From Aliiruegeria lutimaris (GTDB lineage Bacteria > Pseudomonadota > Alphaproteobacteria > Rhodobacterales > Rhodobacteraceae): a DNA stretch of 64,000 nt. The DNA lies in contig NZ_FNEK01000027.1 of assembly GCF_900099935.1 (NCBI RefSeq), forward strand, positions 1 to 64,000, in the 5' to 3' direction. Shown piece by piece: positions 17,644-26,140 of this stretch (positions within the stretch are counted from its first letter, which is position 1; every line of letters begins with the position of its first letter). The notes under the pieces were generated by a model. That model made no database searches and was not told the origin of the DNA. It saw only the letters and a program-made list of their open reading frames with translations. The position numbers and the translations under genes were made by a program.

Positions 17644-17747
17644 TGCCGCCAATTGCCGGTTAATCCGTCAAAACGGCGCCGGACCCCCGCGCCGAACTTG
17701 CCATTTCCGCCATGGACGGGCAGGGGAGGGGCAGAAGGATTGCAGAC

Positions 17748-18536
17748 ATGAAGAAACCGACCTGGGTGATCGACAAGGAACGCGCCCGCCGCGCCGCCGC
17801 CGCACAGACGATCTGGCTGTTCGGGCTGCATGCGGTCCGCGATGCGCTGGAAAACCCCGCCCGTGAACGGCTGCGCCTCGTGGTGACGCGCAACGCCGCC
17901 GACAAGCTGGCCGACGCCATCGCTATCGGCGGGCTTGAGCCCGAGATTGCCGATCCGCGCAAATTCCCGGTGCCGCTCGATCCCGGCTCCGTCCATCAGG
18001 GCGCGGCGCTGGAAGTGCGTCCGCTGGATTGGGGTAGCCTGGAGGATCTCTGCGCGCCCGGAAGCGCCTCACCGCGCGTCGTCCTGTTGGACCGCGTGAC
18101 CGACCCGCATAACGTGGGCGCCATCCTGCGCTCGGCCGAGGTCTTCGGCGCCCGCGCCGTGATCGGTACGCTCCGCCATTCCGCCCCCGAAACCGGCGCA
18201 CTGGCCAAGACGGCTTCCGGCGCGCTCGAACGCCAACCCTACCTGCGGGTCCGCAACCTTGCCGACAGCATGGTCCAGCTGCGCGAAATGGGCTACCTGC
18301 TCATCGGTCTCGATGGCGAAGCTGAGACCGACCTGGTGAAGGCAGCGGAAGAGGCACGGAACATTCCCCTCGGACTCGTGATGGGCGCAGAGGGCCCGGG
18401 CTTGCGGGAACGTACCCGCAATACTTGCGATAAACTGGTGAAAATCGACGCTTCCGGCGCTTTTGGCTCTCTCAATGTCTCCAATGCGGCCGCGGTCGCC
18501 CTATATGCCACACAAGTAAGGGCTACCGGAGAATAG
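17748..18536 (+). CDS. rlmB: 23S rRNA (guanosine-2'-O)-methyltransferase, TrmH/RlmB family
   Basis: A 262-residue SPOUT methyltransferase. The N-terminal WLFGLHAVRDALENPARER is the RlmB substrate-binding domain; the three SPOUT motifs follow: DRVTDPHNVGAILRSAEVFGA (catalytic Asn/Arg), GLVMGAEGPGL and SLNVSNAAAVALY forming the deep trefoil knot. The ATG at 17748 has AAGGA eight bases upstream. It stands next to the metal-importer operon but is probably a separate unit with the following zinc-ribbon gene. Specificity for G2251 is inferred from family, and a TrmH-type tRNA target is not excluded. Confidence 0.85.
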   Translation: MKKPTWVIDKERARRAAAAQTIWLFGLHAVRDALENPARERLRLVVTRNAADKLADAIAIGGLEPEIADPRKFPVPLDPGSVHQGAALEVRPLDWGSLEDLCAPGSASPRVVLLDRVTDPHNVGAILRSAEVFGARAVIGTLRHSAPETGALAKTASGALERQPYLRVRNLADSMVQLREMGYLLIGLDGEAETDLVKAAEEARNIPLGLVMGAEGPGLRERTRNTCDKLVKIDASGAFGSLNVSNAAAVALYATQVRATGE

Positions 18537-18537
18537 G

Positions 18538-18831
18538 ATGTACCGAAATACCAAGCTGGCAACCTGCTGCTACTGCGGCCTGCGCGCGGCGCTGGTCCTT
18601 GGCGAAGACCGCCATAGCTTGGCCTGTGGTGGTTGCGGTGCGCCCTTGAGCGACCTCAAGATCTTGCCGAGCGGCAAGACGACGAAGACGTCATCCGCGA
18701 GCAAAACGGCGTCTTTTGACCCCAGATCGGCAAAGAAAACGAAGTCGAAAAAGCGCTCCAAACCGAAAAAATCGTCGTTTCGAAGAGTGTTCGGTGATAT
18801 TCTGGACGAGATAGAGGATATCTTTGACTAG
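18538..18831 (+). CDS. Small zinc-ribbon protein coupled to the rRNA methyltransferase
   Basis: A 97-residue protein. Two CxxC knuckles, CCYCG at residue ~11 and CGGCG at ~31, predict a zinc ribbon. A Lys/Ser-rich low-complexity middle (about residues 46-80) and an acidic helical end GDILDEIEDIFD follow. It begins one base after the methyltransferase stop, so co-translation is likely. The basic linker suggests nucleic-acid contact, but no family function is known to me. Confidence 0.72.
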   Translation: MYRNTKLATCCYCGLRAALVLGEDRHSLACGGCGAPLSDLKILPSGKTTKTSSASKTASFDPRSAKKTKSKKRSKPKKSSFRRVFGDILDEIEDIFD

Positions 18832-19058
18832 GCCGCGCTTCGCGGTGCAGAGGTAGTCAAGTCCTTTTTAAGAGAAAACCGGCCGTGTTCACATTTTTAT
18901 TACACTCTCTTGGATAATGCGAGATAAAACCTACATGATGGGTATGGGTTGCAGTTTTGGAACAACGCAACCCGCTGCACTGTCCCTCGTTCCGCAACTG
19001 GCGCTCGGTACTTCCGGGCGCCTTTTCTTTTGAACGCGATGCGGGCACATCTTGCCGC

Positions 19059-19496
19059 ATGAACCCTATCGACCAACAGATTCGCGAGATCTTCAAACGC
19101 AGCCGCGTCATCGCCTGCGTCGGGGCCTCCGCAAACCCGGCCCGCCCTAGCCATTACGTCTCCATGTTTCTCAAGAAATGCGGATACCGCGTGATCCCGG
19201 TGAACCCCGGGCTGGCGGGACAGGAGCTGTTTGGCGAAACCGTGGCCGGCAGCCTGTCCGAGATCAAAGCCGAAGTGGACATGATCGACATCTTCCGCCG
19301 CTCGGAACAGGTTCCGCCAATCGTGGCGGAGGCGCTGATTCACTTGCCCCGGCTGCGCACGGTCTGGATGCAGATCGGCGTGGCCAATGCCGAAGCCGCC
19401 ATTATGGCGGGCGAGCGCGGCCTTGATGTCATCGAAAACCGCTGCCCGAAAATCGAGATACCGCGCCTTTTCGGGCCGGACTGGCGCGTCGGCTGA
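19059..19496 (+). CDS. CoA-binding protein (YccU-like)
   Basis: A 145-residue single-domain Rossmann protein of the CoA-binding family. Key stretches are IACVGASANPARPSHYVS (nucleotide-binding), YRVIPVNPGLAGQELFGE, the VDMIDIFRRSEQVPPIV strand-helix and WMQIGVANAEAA, with ENRCPKIEIPRLFG at the end. The ATG at 19059 is chosen because the family fold begins there; the frame is open further 5' without similarity. The physiological role of stand-alone members is unknown. Confidence 0.82.
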   Translation: MNPIDQQIREIFKRSRVIACVGASANPARPSHYVSMFLKKCGYRVIPVNPGLAGQELFGETVAGSLSEIKAEVDMIDIFRRSEQVPPIVAEALIHLPRLRTVWMQIGVANAEAAIMAGERGLDVIENRCPKIEIPRLFGPDWRVG

Positions 19497-19506
19497 ACGT
19501 CGCGCG

Positions 19507-19821
19507 CTACGCGCCCCGGCTGGCCTTCTCGACGATCCCGGACGTGCCCTCGCGCCGCGCAAGCTCCGCTTCGACATCCGCGAGCGAAACATCCCGCGCA
19601 GCCAGCATGACCAGCAGGTGATAGAGCACATCCGCGGCTTCCGCGGTGAGCTTCTCCCGGTCGCCCTTCACCGCTTCGATGATTGCCTCCACAGCCTCCT
19701 CACCAAATTTCTCGGCACATTTCTCCGGCCCCTTCGCGAACAGCTTCGCTGTCCAGGACGAGTCCGGATCCGAACCCTTTCGGGCGTCTATGGTCTCGGC
19801 AAGCCGTTCAATGGCACTCAT
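19507..19821 (-). CDS. hisE: Phosphoribosyl-ATP pyrophosphohydrolase
   Basis: A 104-residue MazG-like enzyme for the second step of histidine synthesis, hydrolysing PR-ATP to PR-AMP. Characteristic sequence: SSWTAKLFAKGPEKCAEKFG, EEAVEAIIEAVKGD and EAADVLYHLLVMLA, the four-helix acidic metal-binding pattern (ExxE...ExxD). Length matches stand-alone HisE. It is the last gene of the minus-strand hisA-hisF-hisE group; hisI is not fused. Confidence 0.93.
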   Translation of the reverse strand: MSAIERLAETIDARKGSDPDSSWTAKLFAKGPEKCAEKFGEEAVEAIIEAVKGDREKLTAEAADVLYHLLVMLAARDVSLADVEAELARREGTSGIVEKASRGA

Positions 19822-19828
19822 TTTCAGC

Positions 19829-19876
19829 CTTCATCTTTCAAGAAGTATCCCGGGGGTCCGGGGGCTGGCCCCCGGT
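19829..19876 (-). repeat. Partial dispersed repeat between hisF and hisE
   Basis: TTCATCTTTCAAGAAGTATCC followed by CGGGGGTCCGGGGGCTGGCCCCCGG keeps the TTCATCTTTC end and a GC-rich hairpin of the family but not the GCGCTC core. It lies in the 64-base hisF-hisE gap and could attenuate hisE expression. Confidence 0.55.
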
Positions 19877-19885
19877 CCCGCAATC

Positions 19886-20647
19886 TCAGTCCAGCCGAAC
19901 GGGAATCCCCGCCGCCGCCATATGTTCCTTGGCCTCGCGGATCGTGTAATCCCCGAAATGGAAGATCGAGGCCGCCAGGACCGCGCTCGCTCCGCCCTCG
20001 GTCACCCCCTCTACGAGGTGGTCGAGCGTGCCCACGCCGCCCGAGGCAATCACCGGAACGCTCACAGCATCCGATATCGCCCGCGTCAGCGGCAGGTTGA
20101 AGCCCGCTCGTGTCCCGTCGCGATCCATCGAGGTCAGCAGAATCTCGCCCGCGCCCTTGGCGACCACGGTTTTGGCGAACTCCACCGCGTCGATCCCCGT
20201 CGGGCGCCGCCCGCCATGGGTGAAGATCTCCCACTTGCCGGGGCTCACCGTCTTTGCGTCGATGGCGACAACGATGCACTGGCTGCCGAAACGTTCCGCC
20301 GATTGCGCAACGACATCCGGGTTGGCCACGGCGGCAGAGTTGAAACTCACCTTGTCCGCGCCTGCCAGCAGCAGGTTGCGCACATCCTCGGGCGTGCGCA
20401 CGCCGCCACCGATCGTCAGCGGCATGAAACATTGCTCCGCCGTGCGCGTCGCCAGGTCATACATCGTGCCCCGGTTCTCATGGGTTGCGTTGATGTCGAG
20501 GAAACACAACTCGTCGGCGCCGGCCGCGTCATAGGCCTTGGCCGCCTCGACCGGGTCGCCGGCATCGATGAGGTTGACGAAATTCACGCCCTTGACGACG
20601 CGGCCTTCCTTGACGTCCAGGCAGGGGATGATGCGGGTCTTGAGCAT
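19886..20647 (-). CDS. hisF: Imidazole glycerol phosphate synthase cyclase subunit
   Basis: A 253-residue (beta/alpha)8 barrel that turns PRFAR plus ammonia into imidazole glycerol phosphate and AICAR, with ammonia from HisH. The first catalytic Asp is in [16 protein letters not shown]; the second is in [15 protein letters not shown] (Asp ~130). Phosphate-binding loops are [10 protein letters not shown] and [10 protein letters not shown]. It sits between hisE and a small membrane-protein gene. No hisH is visible in the window. Confidence 0.95.
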   Translation of the reverse strand: MLKTRIIPCLDVKEGRVVKGVNFVNLIDAGDPVEAAKAYDAAGADELCFLDINATHENRGTMYDLATRTAEQCFMPLTIGGGVRTPEDVRNLLLAGADKVSFNSAAVANPDVVAQSAERFGSQCIVVAIDAKTVSPGKWEIFTHGGRRPTGIDAVEFAKTVVAKGAGEILLTSMDRDGTRAGFNLPLTRAISDAVSVPVIASGGVGTLDHLVEGVTEGGASAVLAASIFHFGDYTIREAKEHMAAAGIPVRLD

Positions 20648-20651
20648 GGGG

Positions 20652-20930
20652 TCAGCCTCTGCGTCTGATCAGATGGGCGACAAGTGCCACGATTGCCCAG
20701 AGAAGGCCAGAGCCGAGGCTGAAGGGCAGGACCATCAACAGCCCCCAGGCCGCGAAAACACCCATCGAATAGGCGAGCACCCCAATCTCGACACCTGCCA
20801 CCTGGCAAGGATTGGCAAAGCCTTCTTGGATCACGCAACCCCGCAAATCCGACAGCAGAATCACGCCAACCGCGCAGAACGCCCATATTAGAAACGGCCC
20901 GAAGGTGAGGACCGCGAAAACGCGGTTCAA
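20652..20930 (-). CDS. Small membrane protein inside the his operon
   Basis: A 92-residue protein with two strong hydrophobic segments (about 5-27 and 50-85) and a basic end LIRRRG. Two Cys (in RGCVIQEGF and NPCQVAG) lie in the loop between them, on the side that would face the periplasm. Its start overlaps the hisA stop by four bases and its stop is four bases from hisF, so it is embedded in the operon. No family is recognised; a role with histidine synthesis is not implied by sequence. Confidence 0.7.
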   Translation of the reverse strand: MNRVFAVLTFGPFLIWAFCAVGVILLSDLRGCVIQEGFANPCQVAGVEIGVLAYSMGVFAAWGLLMVLPFSLGSGLLWAIVALVAHLIRRRG

Positions 20931-21646
20931 GCGGCAAGGGCGCGCAGTGCCTCGCCCAGATCCAGTGCGCCGTCATAGAGCGCCCGGCCCGAGATCACGC
21001 CGGAAATGCCGACAGCATCGCGCAGCGCCTCGATATCCTTGAGCGAGGAAACGCCCCCCGAGGCGATCACCGGAATCGTCGTGGAGCGCGCCAGCGCGGC
21101 GGTGGCCTGCACGTTCGGCCCCTGCATGGCGCCGTCCCGGTCTATATCAGTATAGATAATCGCAGCGATGCCGGCGTCTTCCAACTGCCCGGCCAGCTGC
21201 GTCACTGTCACTTCCGTTTCCTCGGCCCAGCCACGCGTGGCCACCTTGCCATTTCGCGCGTCCAGCCCGACCGCCACCTTGCCCGGAAACAGCGTGGCGA
21301 CCTCCCGGACAAGTTCCGGGTTCTCGACGGCAACCGTCCCGAGGATCACCCGTGACACGCCCTTGCCCAGCCACATCTCGATTGTCTCGATATCCCGAAT
21401 GCCGCCGCCCAGTTGTACCGGCACGTTCACGGCTGCCAGGATCGCCTCGACGGCCGCGGCATTGACGGGCCGGCCAGCGAAAGCGCCATTCAGATCCACC
21501 AGGTGCAGCCATTCACAACCGGCCGCGACGAAGCGCCGGGCCTGTGCGGCCGGATCGTCACCAAACACGGTCGCCTTGTCCATATCGCCTTTCAGAAGAC
21601 GCACGCATTGACCGTCCTTCAGGTCGATGGCGGGATAGAGGATCAT
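20927..21646 (-). CDS. hisA: 1-(5-phosphoribosyl)-5-[(5-phosphoribosylamino)methylideneamino]imidazole-4-carboxamide isomerase
   Basis: A 239-residue (beta/alpha)8 barrel, the HisF paralogue that isomerises ProFAR to PRFAR. The catalytic Asp is in [20 protein letters not shown]; the second Asp is in [28 protein letters not shown] and [11 protein letters not shown] are phosphate loops. First gene of the visible group, divergent from the DUF2147 gene. Confidence 0.95.
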   Translation of the reverse strand: MILYPAIDLKDGQCVRLLKGDMDKATVFGDDPAAQARRFVAAGCEWLHLVDLNGAFAGRPVNAAAVEAILAAVNVPVQLGGGIRDIETIEMWLGKGVSRVILGTVAVENPELVREVATLFPGKVAVGLDARNGKVATRGWAEETEVTVTQLAGQLEDAGIAAIIYTDIDRDGAMQGPNVQATAALARSTTIPVIASGGVSSLKDIEALRDAVGISGVISGRALYDGALDLGEALRALAA

Positions 21647-21781
21647 GGCTTTGGCCTTTCATTATTGCTCGGGATGTTCTGTGCCACGACACGCGCGCGA
21701 ATGCAAAGCGACGGAACGTTATTGTTGATCGGTCGAGCCCGGCTGCGACAGTGTGCCCAAAGCTTACCGGGAGGACACGAG

Positions 21782-22168
21782 ATGAAGCTTCTTGCACTGG
21801 CGGCGGTCTTCGCTTGCCTCGGCACGATTGGCACTGCCGATCCGATACATGGTGTATGGAAAACCCAGCCGGGTGACGAGGGAAACTACGCACATGTCAC
21901 GATCGCCGATTGCAGTGGGATGATCTGTGGAACGCTGGGGACGGCTTACGACAGTTCCGGCAATTCGGTTTCTTCCGACAAGGTCGGCAAGCGCATGGTC
22001 TGGGACATGAAGGCCGATGGAAACGGCGCCTATTCGGGCGGCAAGATCTGGGCGCCCGACCTTGACAAGACCTACAAGTCCAAGATGACCTTGAACGGCA
22101 ATGCCCTCAAAGTGTCCGGCTGCGTCGGCCCGATCTGCCGCAGCCAGACCTGGACCCGGGTGAAGTAA
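21782..22168 (+). CDS. Secreted DUF2147 family protein
   Basis: A 128-residue exported protein: signal peptide MKLLALAAVFACLGTIGTA, then a beta-rich domain beginning DPIHGVWKTQPGDEGNYAHV, typical of DUF2147. Four Cys (ADCSGMICG, SGCVGPICR) could form two disulfides in the periplasm. GGGAGG precedes the ATG. It is divergent from hisA over 135 bases and followed by a dispersed repeat. Function unknown; members are often small periplasmic lipocalin-like proteins. Confidence 0.82.
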   Translation: MKLLALAAVFACLGTIGTADPIHGVWKTQPGDEGNYAHVTIADCSGMICGTLGTAYDSSGNSVSSDKVGKRMVWDMKADGNGAYSGGKIWAPDLDKTYKSKMTLNGNALKVSGCVGPICRSQTWTRVK

Positions 22169-22244
22169 CCCGAAAAACAACGTTGAACTGAAGGGGCGGC
22201 GCTGCCGGCGCTTCCGTGGCCGGCCGAAATCCTGTGGCGGACAA

Positions 22245-22395
22245 CGGGGGCTTCGCCCCCAGTGCACTCGCGAGCACTCCCCCAGGATATTTCGGGAAAG
22301 GGGAATAAGGCGCCATCCCCATTCATCTTTCCGGCAAATCTCCCCGCCGGAGGCACGATCTGCAAGATCGTTCAACGCGCGCAAAGCGCACGCCC
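22245..22395 (+). repeat. Dispersed palindromic repeat, copy 4 (A and B units)
   Basis: GGGGGCTTCGCCCCC, GCACTCGCGAGCAC, CTCCCCCAGGATATTTCGGGAAAG form the A unit; ATTCATCTTTCCGGCAAAT, CCGCCGGAGG and ACGATCTGCAAGATCGT form the B unit, followed by GCGCGCAAAGCGC. It fills the 302-base gap between the DUF2147 gene and the convergent pyc end, where both transcripts need to stop. Confidence 0.85.
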
Positions 22396-22470
22396 CCGAA
22401 TACAAGCAACGTTCAGCAGCCCGAGCGGTTCGGGTCGCGGCCATGGCCGAAGCCGTGGCCGCAGGGTACG

Positions 22471-25400
22471 TTATTCGAACTCGACCAGCAGGTCCTTGGC
22501 GTCCACCTGTTCGCCCGGACGCACATGGACCGCCTTGATCACGGCATCTCGCTCGGCATGGATGCCGGTTTCCATCTTCATCGCCTCGATGGTCACCATC
22601 AGGTCACCTGTCGAGACTTTCTGCCCCGGCTGAACGCCGACCGAGGCGATCGAGCCCGGCATCGGCGCGCCGACATGGCTGGCATTGCCCACTTCTGCCT
22701 TCGGGCGCACCGCCACCGCGCCCTGGCTCTTGCGGTCGGGTACCCGGATGACGCGCGGTTCGCCGTTGAGTTCGAAGAAGACCTTCACCAGACCTTCCTC
22801 GTTGGTCTCGGAGACCGCCTGCATGCGGATTTCCAGCGTCTTGGCCTTCTCGATAGCGGGCGTGATCTGCTCGCTCGGCACCATTCCGTAGAAGAAGCTG
22901 TGGGTCGGCAGGACGCGGACGGGGCCGTATTCCTCGTTGCGCGCGCGATACTGGCTGAAGACCTTCGGATACATCAGGTAGCCGTTGAGATCCTCGTCAT
23001 CGGGATCGTAGTCGAAGCTCGCCTTCATCTCCGCGCGCACCTTTTCGAGATCGATCGGGGCAAGGTTCTTGCCCGGACGCTCCGTGGAGGGGGCTTCGCC
23101 CTTGAGGATCTTCTTTTGCAGGGCCGCGGGCCAGCCGCCCGGGGGTTGACCGAGCGCGCCGCGCATCATGTCGATCACCGAGTCCGGGAAGGAGACGTCC
23201 CGCTCCGGATTTTCGACATCGGCGCGGGTGAGGCCCTGGGAGACCATCATCAGCGCCATATCGCCCACCACCTTGGAAGACGGTGTGACCTTCACGATGT
23301 CGCCGAACATCTGGTTCACCTCGGCATACATGTGGGCCACCTCGTGCCAGCGTTCGTCCAGACCCATCGAGCGGGCCTGCGCCTTGAGATTGGTGAACTG
23401 TCCGCCCGGCATCTCATGCAGGTAGACTTCGGAGGCGGGCGCCTGCATGCCGCTCTCGAAGGCGACGTAATGGCCACGCACGGCTTCGAAGTAGTTGGAT
23501 ATCCGGCGGATTTCCTCGATATCGAGCCCCGTGTCACGATCGGTATGAGCCAGCGCCTCGACCACGGTGCCGAGCGTGGCCTGCGAGGTGTTGCCGGAGA
23601 AAGCGTCCATCGCGCAGTCGACCGCGTCCACGCCCGCCTCGGAAGCGGCCAGGATCGTGGCGCAGGCAATGCCGGCGGTGTCATGGGTGTGGAAATGGAT
23701 CGGCAGGCCGACCTCTTCCTTCAGCGCCTTGATCAGCACCCGCGCGGCGGCGGGCTTCAAGAGGCCTGCCATGTCCTTCAGCCCGAGAATATGCGCGCCG
23801 GCGGCCTTCAGGTCCTTGGCCGTGGCGACATAGTAGTTCAGGTCATACTTGGCCCGGTCTGGGTTCAGAATATCGCCCGTGTAGCAGACGGTGCCCTCGC
23901 AGACCTTGTTGTTCTCGACCACCGCATCCATCGCGACGCGCATGTTCTCGACCCAGTTGAGGCTGTCGAAGACGCGGAAGACGTCGATGCCGGTCTCGGC
24001 GGCCTGTTTCACGAAGGCCTGCACCACGTTGTCGGGATAGTTGGTGTAGCCCACGCCGTTGGCCCCGCGCAGCAGCATCTGGGTCATCAGGTTGGGCATG
24101 GCAGCGCGCAGGTCGCGCAGACGTTGCCAGGGGCATTCCTGCAGGAAACGATAGGCGACGTCGAAGGTCGCGCCGCCCCAGCATTCCACCGAGAAGAGCT
24201 GCGGCAGGTTTGCCGAATAGGCGGGCGCAACGTTGATCATGTCGATGGAGCGCATCCGGGTGGCCAGGAGCGACTGGTGGCCGTCCCGCATGGTGGTGTC
24301 GGTGATCAGCAGCTGTTTCTGGTCCGCCATCCAGTCGGCGACGGCCTGGGGGCCGAAATCCTCAAGGATGTTGCGCGTGCCGGGCTTCGGATTGTGTGTC
24401 AGCAGCGGCGGAACCACGGGCTGGCGAATATCGGCGGGTGGCTTGGGCCGGCCCGCAACGTCCGGGTGTCCGTTCACAGTGATATCGGCGATGTAGCGCA
24501 AGAGCTTCGTCGCGCGGTCCTTGCGTCGCGGGAAGTGGAACAGCTCCGGCGTCTCGTCGATGAACTTGGTGTGGTATTCGTTGTTGAGGAACATCGGATG
24601 CGCGAGCAGGTTCTCGACGAAGGCGATGTTGGTGGCAACGCCACGGATGCGGAACTCACGCAGCGCGCGGTCCATCCGGGCGATCGCATCCTCGGGCGTC
24701 GGCGCCCAGACGGTGACTTTTTCCAGCAGCGAGTCGTAATAGCGGGTGATCACCGCGCCTGTATAGGCCGTGCCGCCGTCGAGCCGGACGCCCATCCCGG
24801 TGGCACCGCGATAGCCAGTGATGCGGCCGTAATCGGGGATGAAATTGTTGCGCGGGTCCTCGGTGGTGATCCGGCACTGCATGGCGTGGCCGTCGAGTTT
24901 CACGTCATACTGGCTCGCAACGCCAGTCGCCTCGATCAGGCTCTTGCCCTCGGTCACGAGGATCTGGGCGCGGACGATGTCGATCCCGGTGACTTCCTCG
25001 GTGACGGTGTGTTCCACCTGCACGCGCGGGTTCACCTCGATGAAGTAGAACTCGCCCGAATCCATATCCATCAGGAACTCGACGGTACCGGCGCATTGGT
25101 AGTGCACATGCTCGCAGATGCGCTTGCCGAGCGCGCAGATCTTCTCGCGCTGTGCGGAGGAGAGATACGGCGCGGGTGCGCGTTCCACGACCTTCTGGTT
25201 GCGGCGCTGCACGGAGCAGTCGCGCTCGTAGAGGTGATAGATCTTGCCATGCTGGTCGCCGATGATCTGCACCTCGACATGCCGGGCGCGGGTGATCATC
25301 TTCTCGAGGAACCCTTCGCCATTGCCGAAGGCCGCCTCGGCCTCGCGCCGGCCTTCGAGCACCTTTTCGACCAGCTCCTTTTCGCTCATGATCGGGCGCA

Positions 25401-25911
25401 TGCCGCGCCCGCCGCCGCCCCAGGAGGCCTTGAGCATCAGCGGGTAGCCGATCTCGGCGGCCTCTTTCTTGACCGCTTCCATGTCATCGCCCAGCACGCC
25501 GGTGGCCGGAATGACCGGCACCCCGGCCTCGACGGCGATCTTGCGCGCGCTGGCCTTGTCGCCGAGCTGGCGCATGGTTTCGGCCTTGGGCCCAATGAAG
25601 GCGATGCCGTTGGCGGTGCAGGCATCGACGAAATCGGGGTTCTCGGAAAGCAGCCCATAACCGGGATGAATCGCGTCGGCGCCACATTCCTTAGCGACCC
25701 GAATGATCTCGTCGATCGACAGATAGGCCTGGACCGGGCCGAGACCTTCGCCGATGGAATATGCTTCGTCGGCCTTGAACCGGTGCAGGGAAAGCTTGTC
25801 TTCCTCGGCATAGACGGCAACGGTGCGTTTGCGCAGTTCAGAGGCTGCACGCATGACGCGAATGGCAATCTCGCCGCGGTTGGCGACAAGGATCTTGTTG
25901 AATTCGGGCAT
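22471..25911 (-). CDS. pyc: Pyruvate carboxylase
   Basis: A 1146-residue multidomain biotin enzyme making oxaloacetate from pyruvate, bicarbonate and ATP. Order: biotin carboxylase (NKILVANRGEIAIRVMRAA; glycine-rich ATP loop SWGGGGRGMRP; catalytic FIEVNPRVQVEHTVTEEV), carboxyltransferase (TTMRDGHQSLLATRMR metal-binding entry; FHTHDTAGIACATILAA), PYC/OADA conserved domain, and a C-terminal biotinyl domain with EAMKMETGIHA (biotinylated Lys). Full length for single-chain Pyc. AAAGGGAGG precedes the ATG. The gene is monocistronic between a repeat and an AT-rich divergent promoter region. Confidence 0.97.
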   Translation of the reverse strand: MPEFNKILVANRGEIAIRVMRAASELRKRTVAVYAEEDKLSLHRFKADEAYSIGEGLGPVQAYLSIDEIIRVAKECGADAIHPGYGLLSENPDFVDACTANGIAFIGPKAETMRQLGDKASARKIAVEAGVPVIPATGVLGDDMEAVKKEAAEIGYPLMLKASWGGGGRGMRPIMSEKELVEKVLEGRREAEAAFGNGEGFLEKMITRARHVEVQIIGDQHGKIYHLYERDCSVQRRNQKVVERAPAPYLSSAQREKICALGKRICEHVHYQCAGTVEFLMDMDSGEFYFIEVNPRVQVEHTVTEEVTGIDIVRAQILVTEGKSLIEATGVASQYDVKLDGHAMQCRITTEDPRNNFIPDYGRITGYRGATGMGVRLDGGTAYTGAVITRYYDSLLEKVTVWAPTPEDAIARMDRALREFRIRGVATNIAFVENLLAHPMFLNNEYHTKFIDETPELFHFPRRKDRATKLLRYIADITVNGHPDVAGRPKPPADIRQPVVPPLLTHNPKPGTRNILEDFGPQAVADWMADQKQLLITDTTMRDGHQSLLATRMRSIDMINVAPAYSANLPQLFSVECWGGATFDVAYRFLQECPWQRLRDLRAAMPNLMTQMLLRGANGVGYTNYPDNVVQAFVKQAAETGIDVFRVFDSLNWVENMRVAMDAVVENNKVCEGTVCYTGDILNPDRAKYDLNYYVATAKDLKAAGAHILGLKDMAGLLKPAAARVLIKALKEEVGLPIHFHTHDTAGIACATILAASEAGVDAVDCAMDAFSGNTSQATLGTVVEALAHTDRDTGLDIEEIRRISNYFEAVRGHYVAFESGMQAPASEVYLHEMPGGQFTNLKAQARSMGLDERWHEVAHMYAEVNQMFGDIVKVTPSSKVVGDMALMMVSQGLTRADVENPERDVSFPDSVIDMMRGALGQPPGGWPAALQKKILKGEAPSTERPGKNLAPIDLEKVRAEMKASFDYDPDDEDLNGYLMYPKVFSQYRARNEEYGPVRVLPTHSFFYGMVPSEQITPAIEKAKTLEIRMQAVSETNEEGLVKVFFELNGEPRVIRVPDRKSQGAVAVRPKAEVGNASHVGAPMPGSIASVGVQPGQKVSTGDLMVTIEAMKMETGIHAERDAVIKAVHVRPGEQVDAKDLLVEFE

Positions 25912-26085
25912 GGCGGGCCTCCCTTTGCAGTTGCAGCATAGGTGTAAGTCGGTTCGGGTTTACATGGCAATAACGTATAAATCGGTATGGCGTCATCTTT
26001 AAAAAAATCGATGATAATAATAATAATTCAAAAAAATAGATTATATTGCGTTGGTGCCGGTGTTTGGTTGTAACGAAGAGCGGCG

Positions 26086-26100
26086 GAACACATGGCGAAC
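26086..26100. promoter_or_regulatory. LexA (SOS) box upstream of the helicase gene
   Basis: GAACACATGGCGAAC is GAAC-N7-GAAC, the reverse complement of the alphaproteobacterial LexA site GTTC-N7-GTTC. It lies 40 bases before the uvrD-type start, where repression would be effective. It is a direct-repeat type site, specific to this class of bacteria. Confidence 0.72.
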
Positions 26101-26140
26101 ACAGGTTTTCCTTGTCCGCCGTGCAGGGTAAGGTGTGGGC

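Noticed and set aside
22525-25941. A very long open frame (over 1100 codons) on the plus strand opposite pyruvate carboxylase
   Set aside because: Its sequence is the Asp/His/Arg/Val-rich mirror typical of the antisense frame of a G+C-rich gene, and pyc on the other strand has all family motifs.
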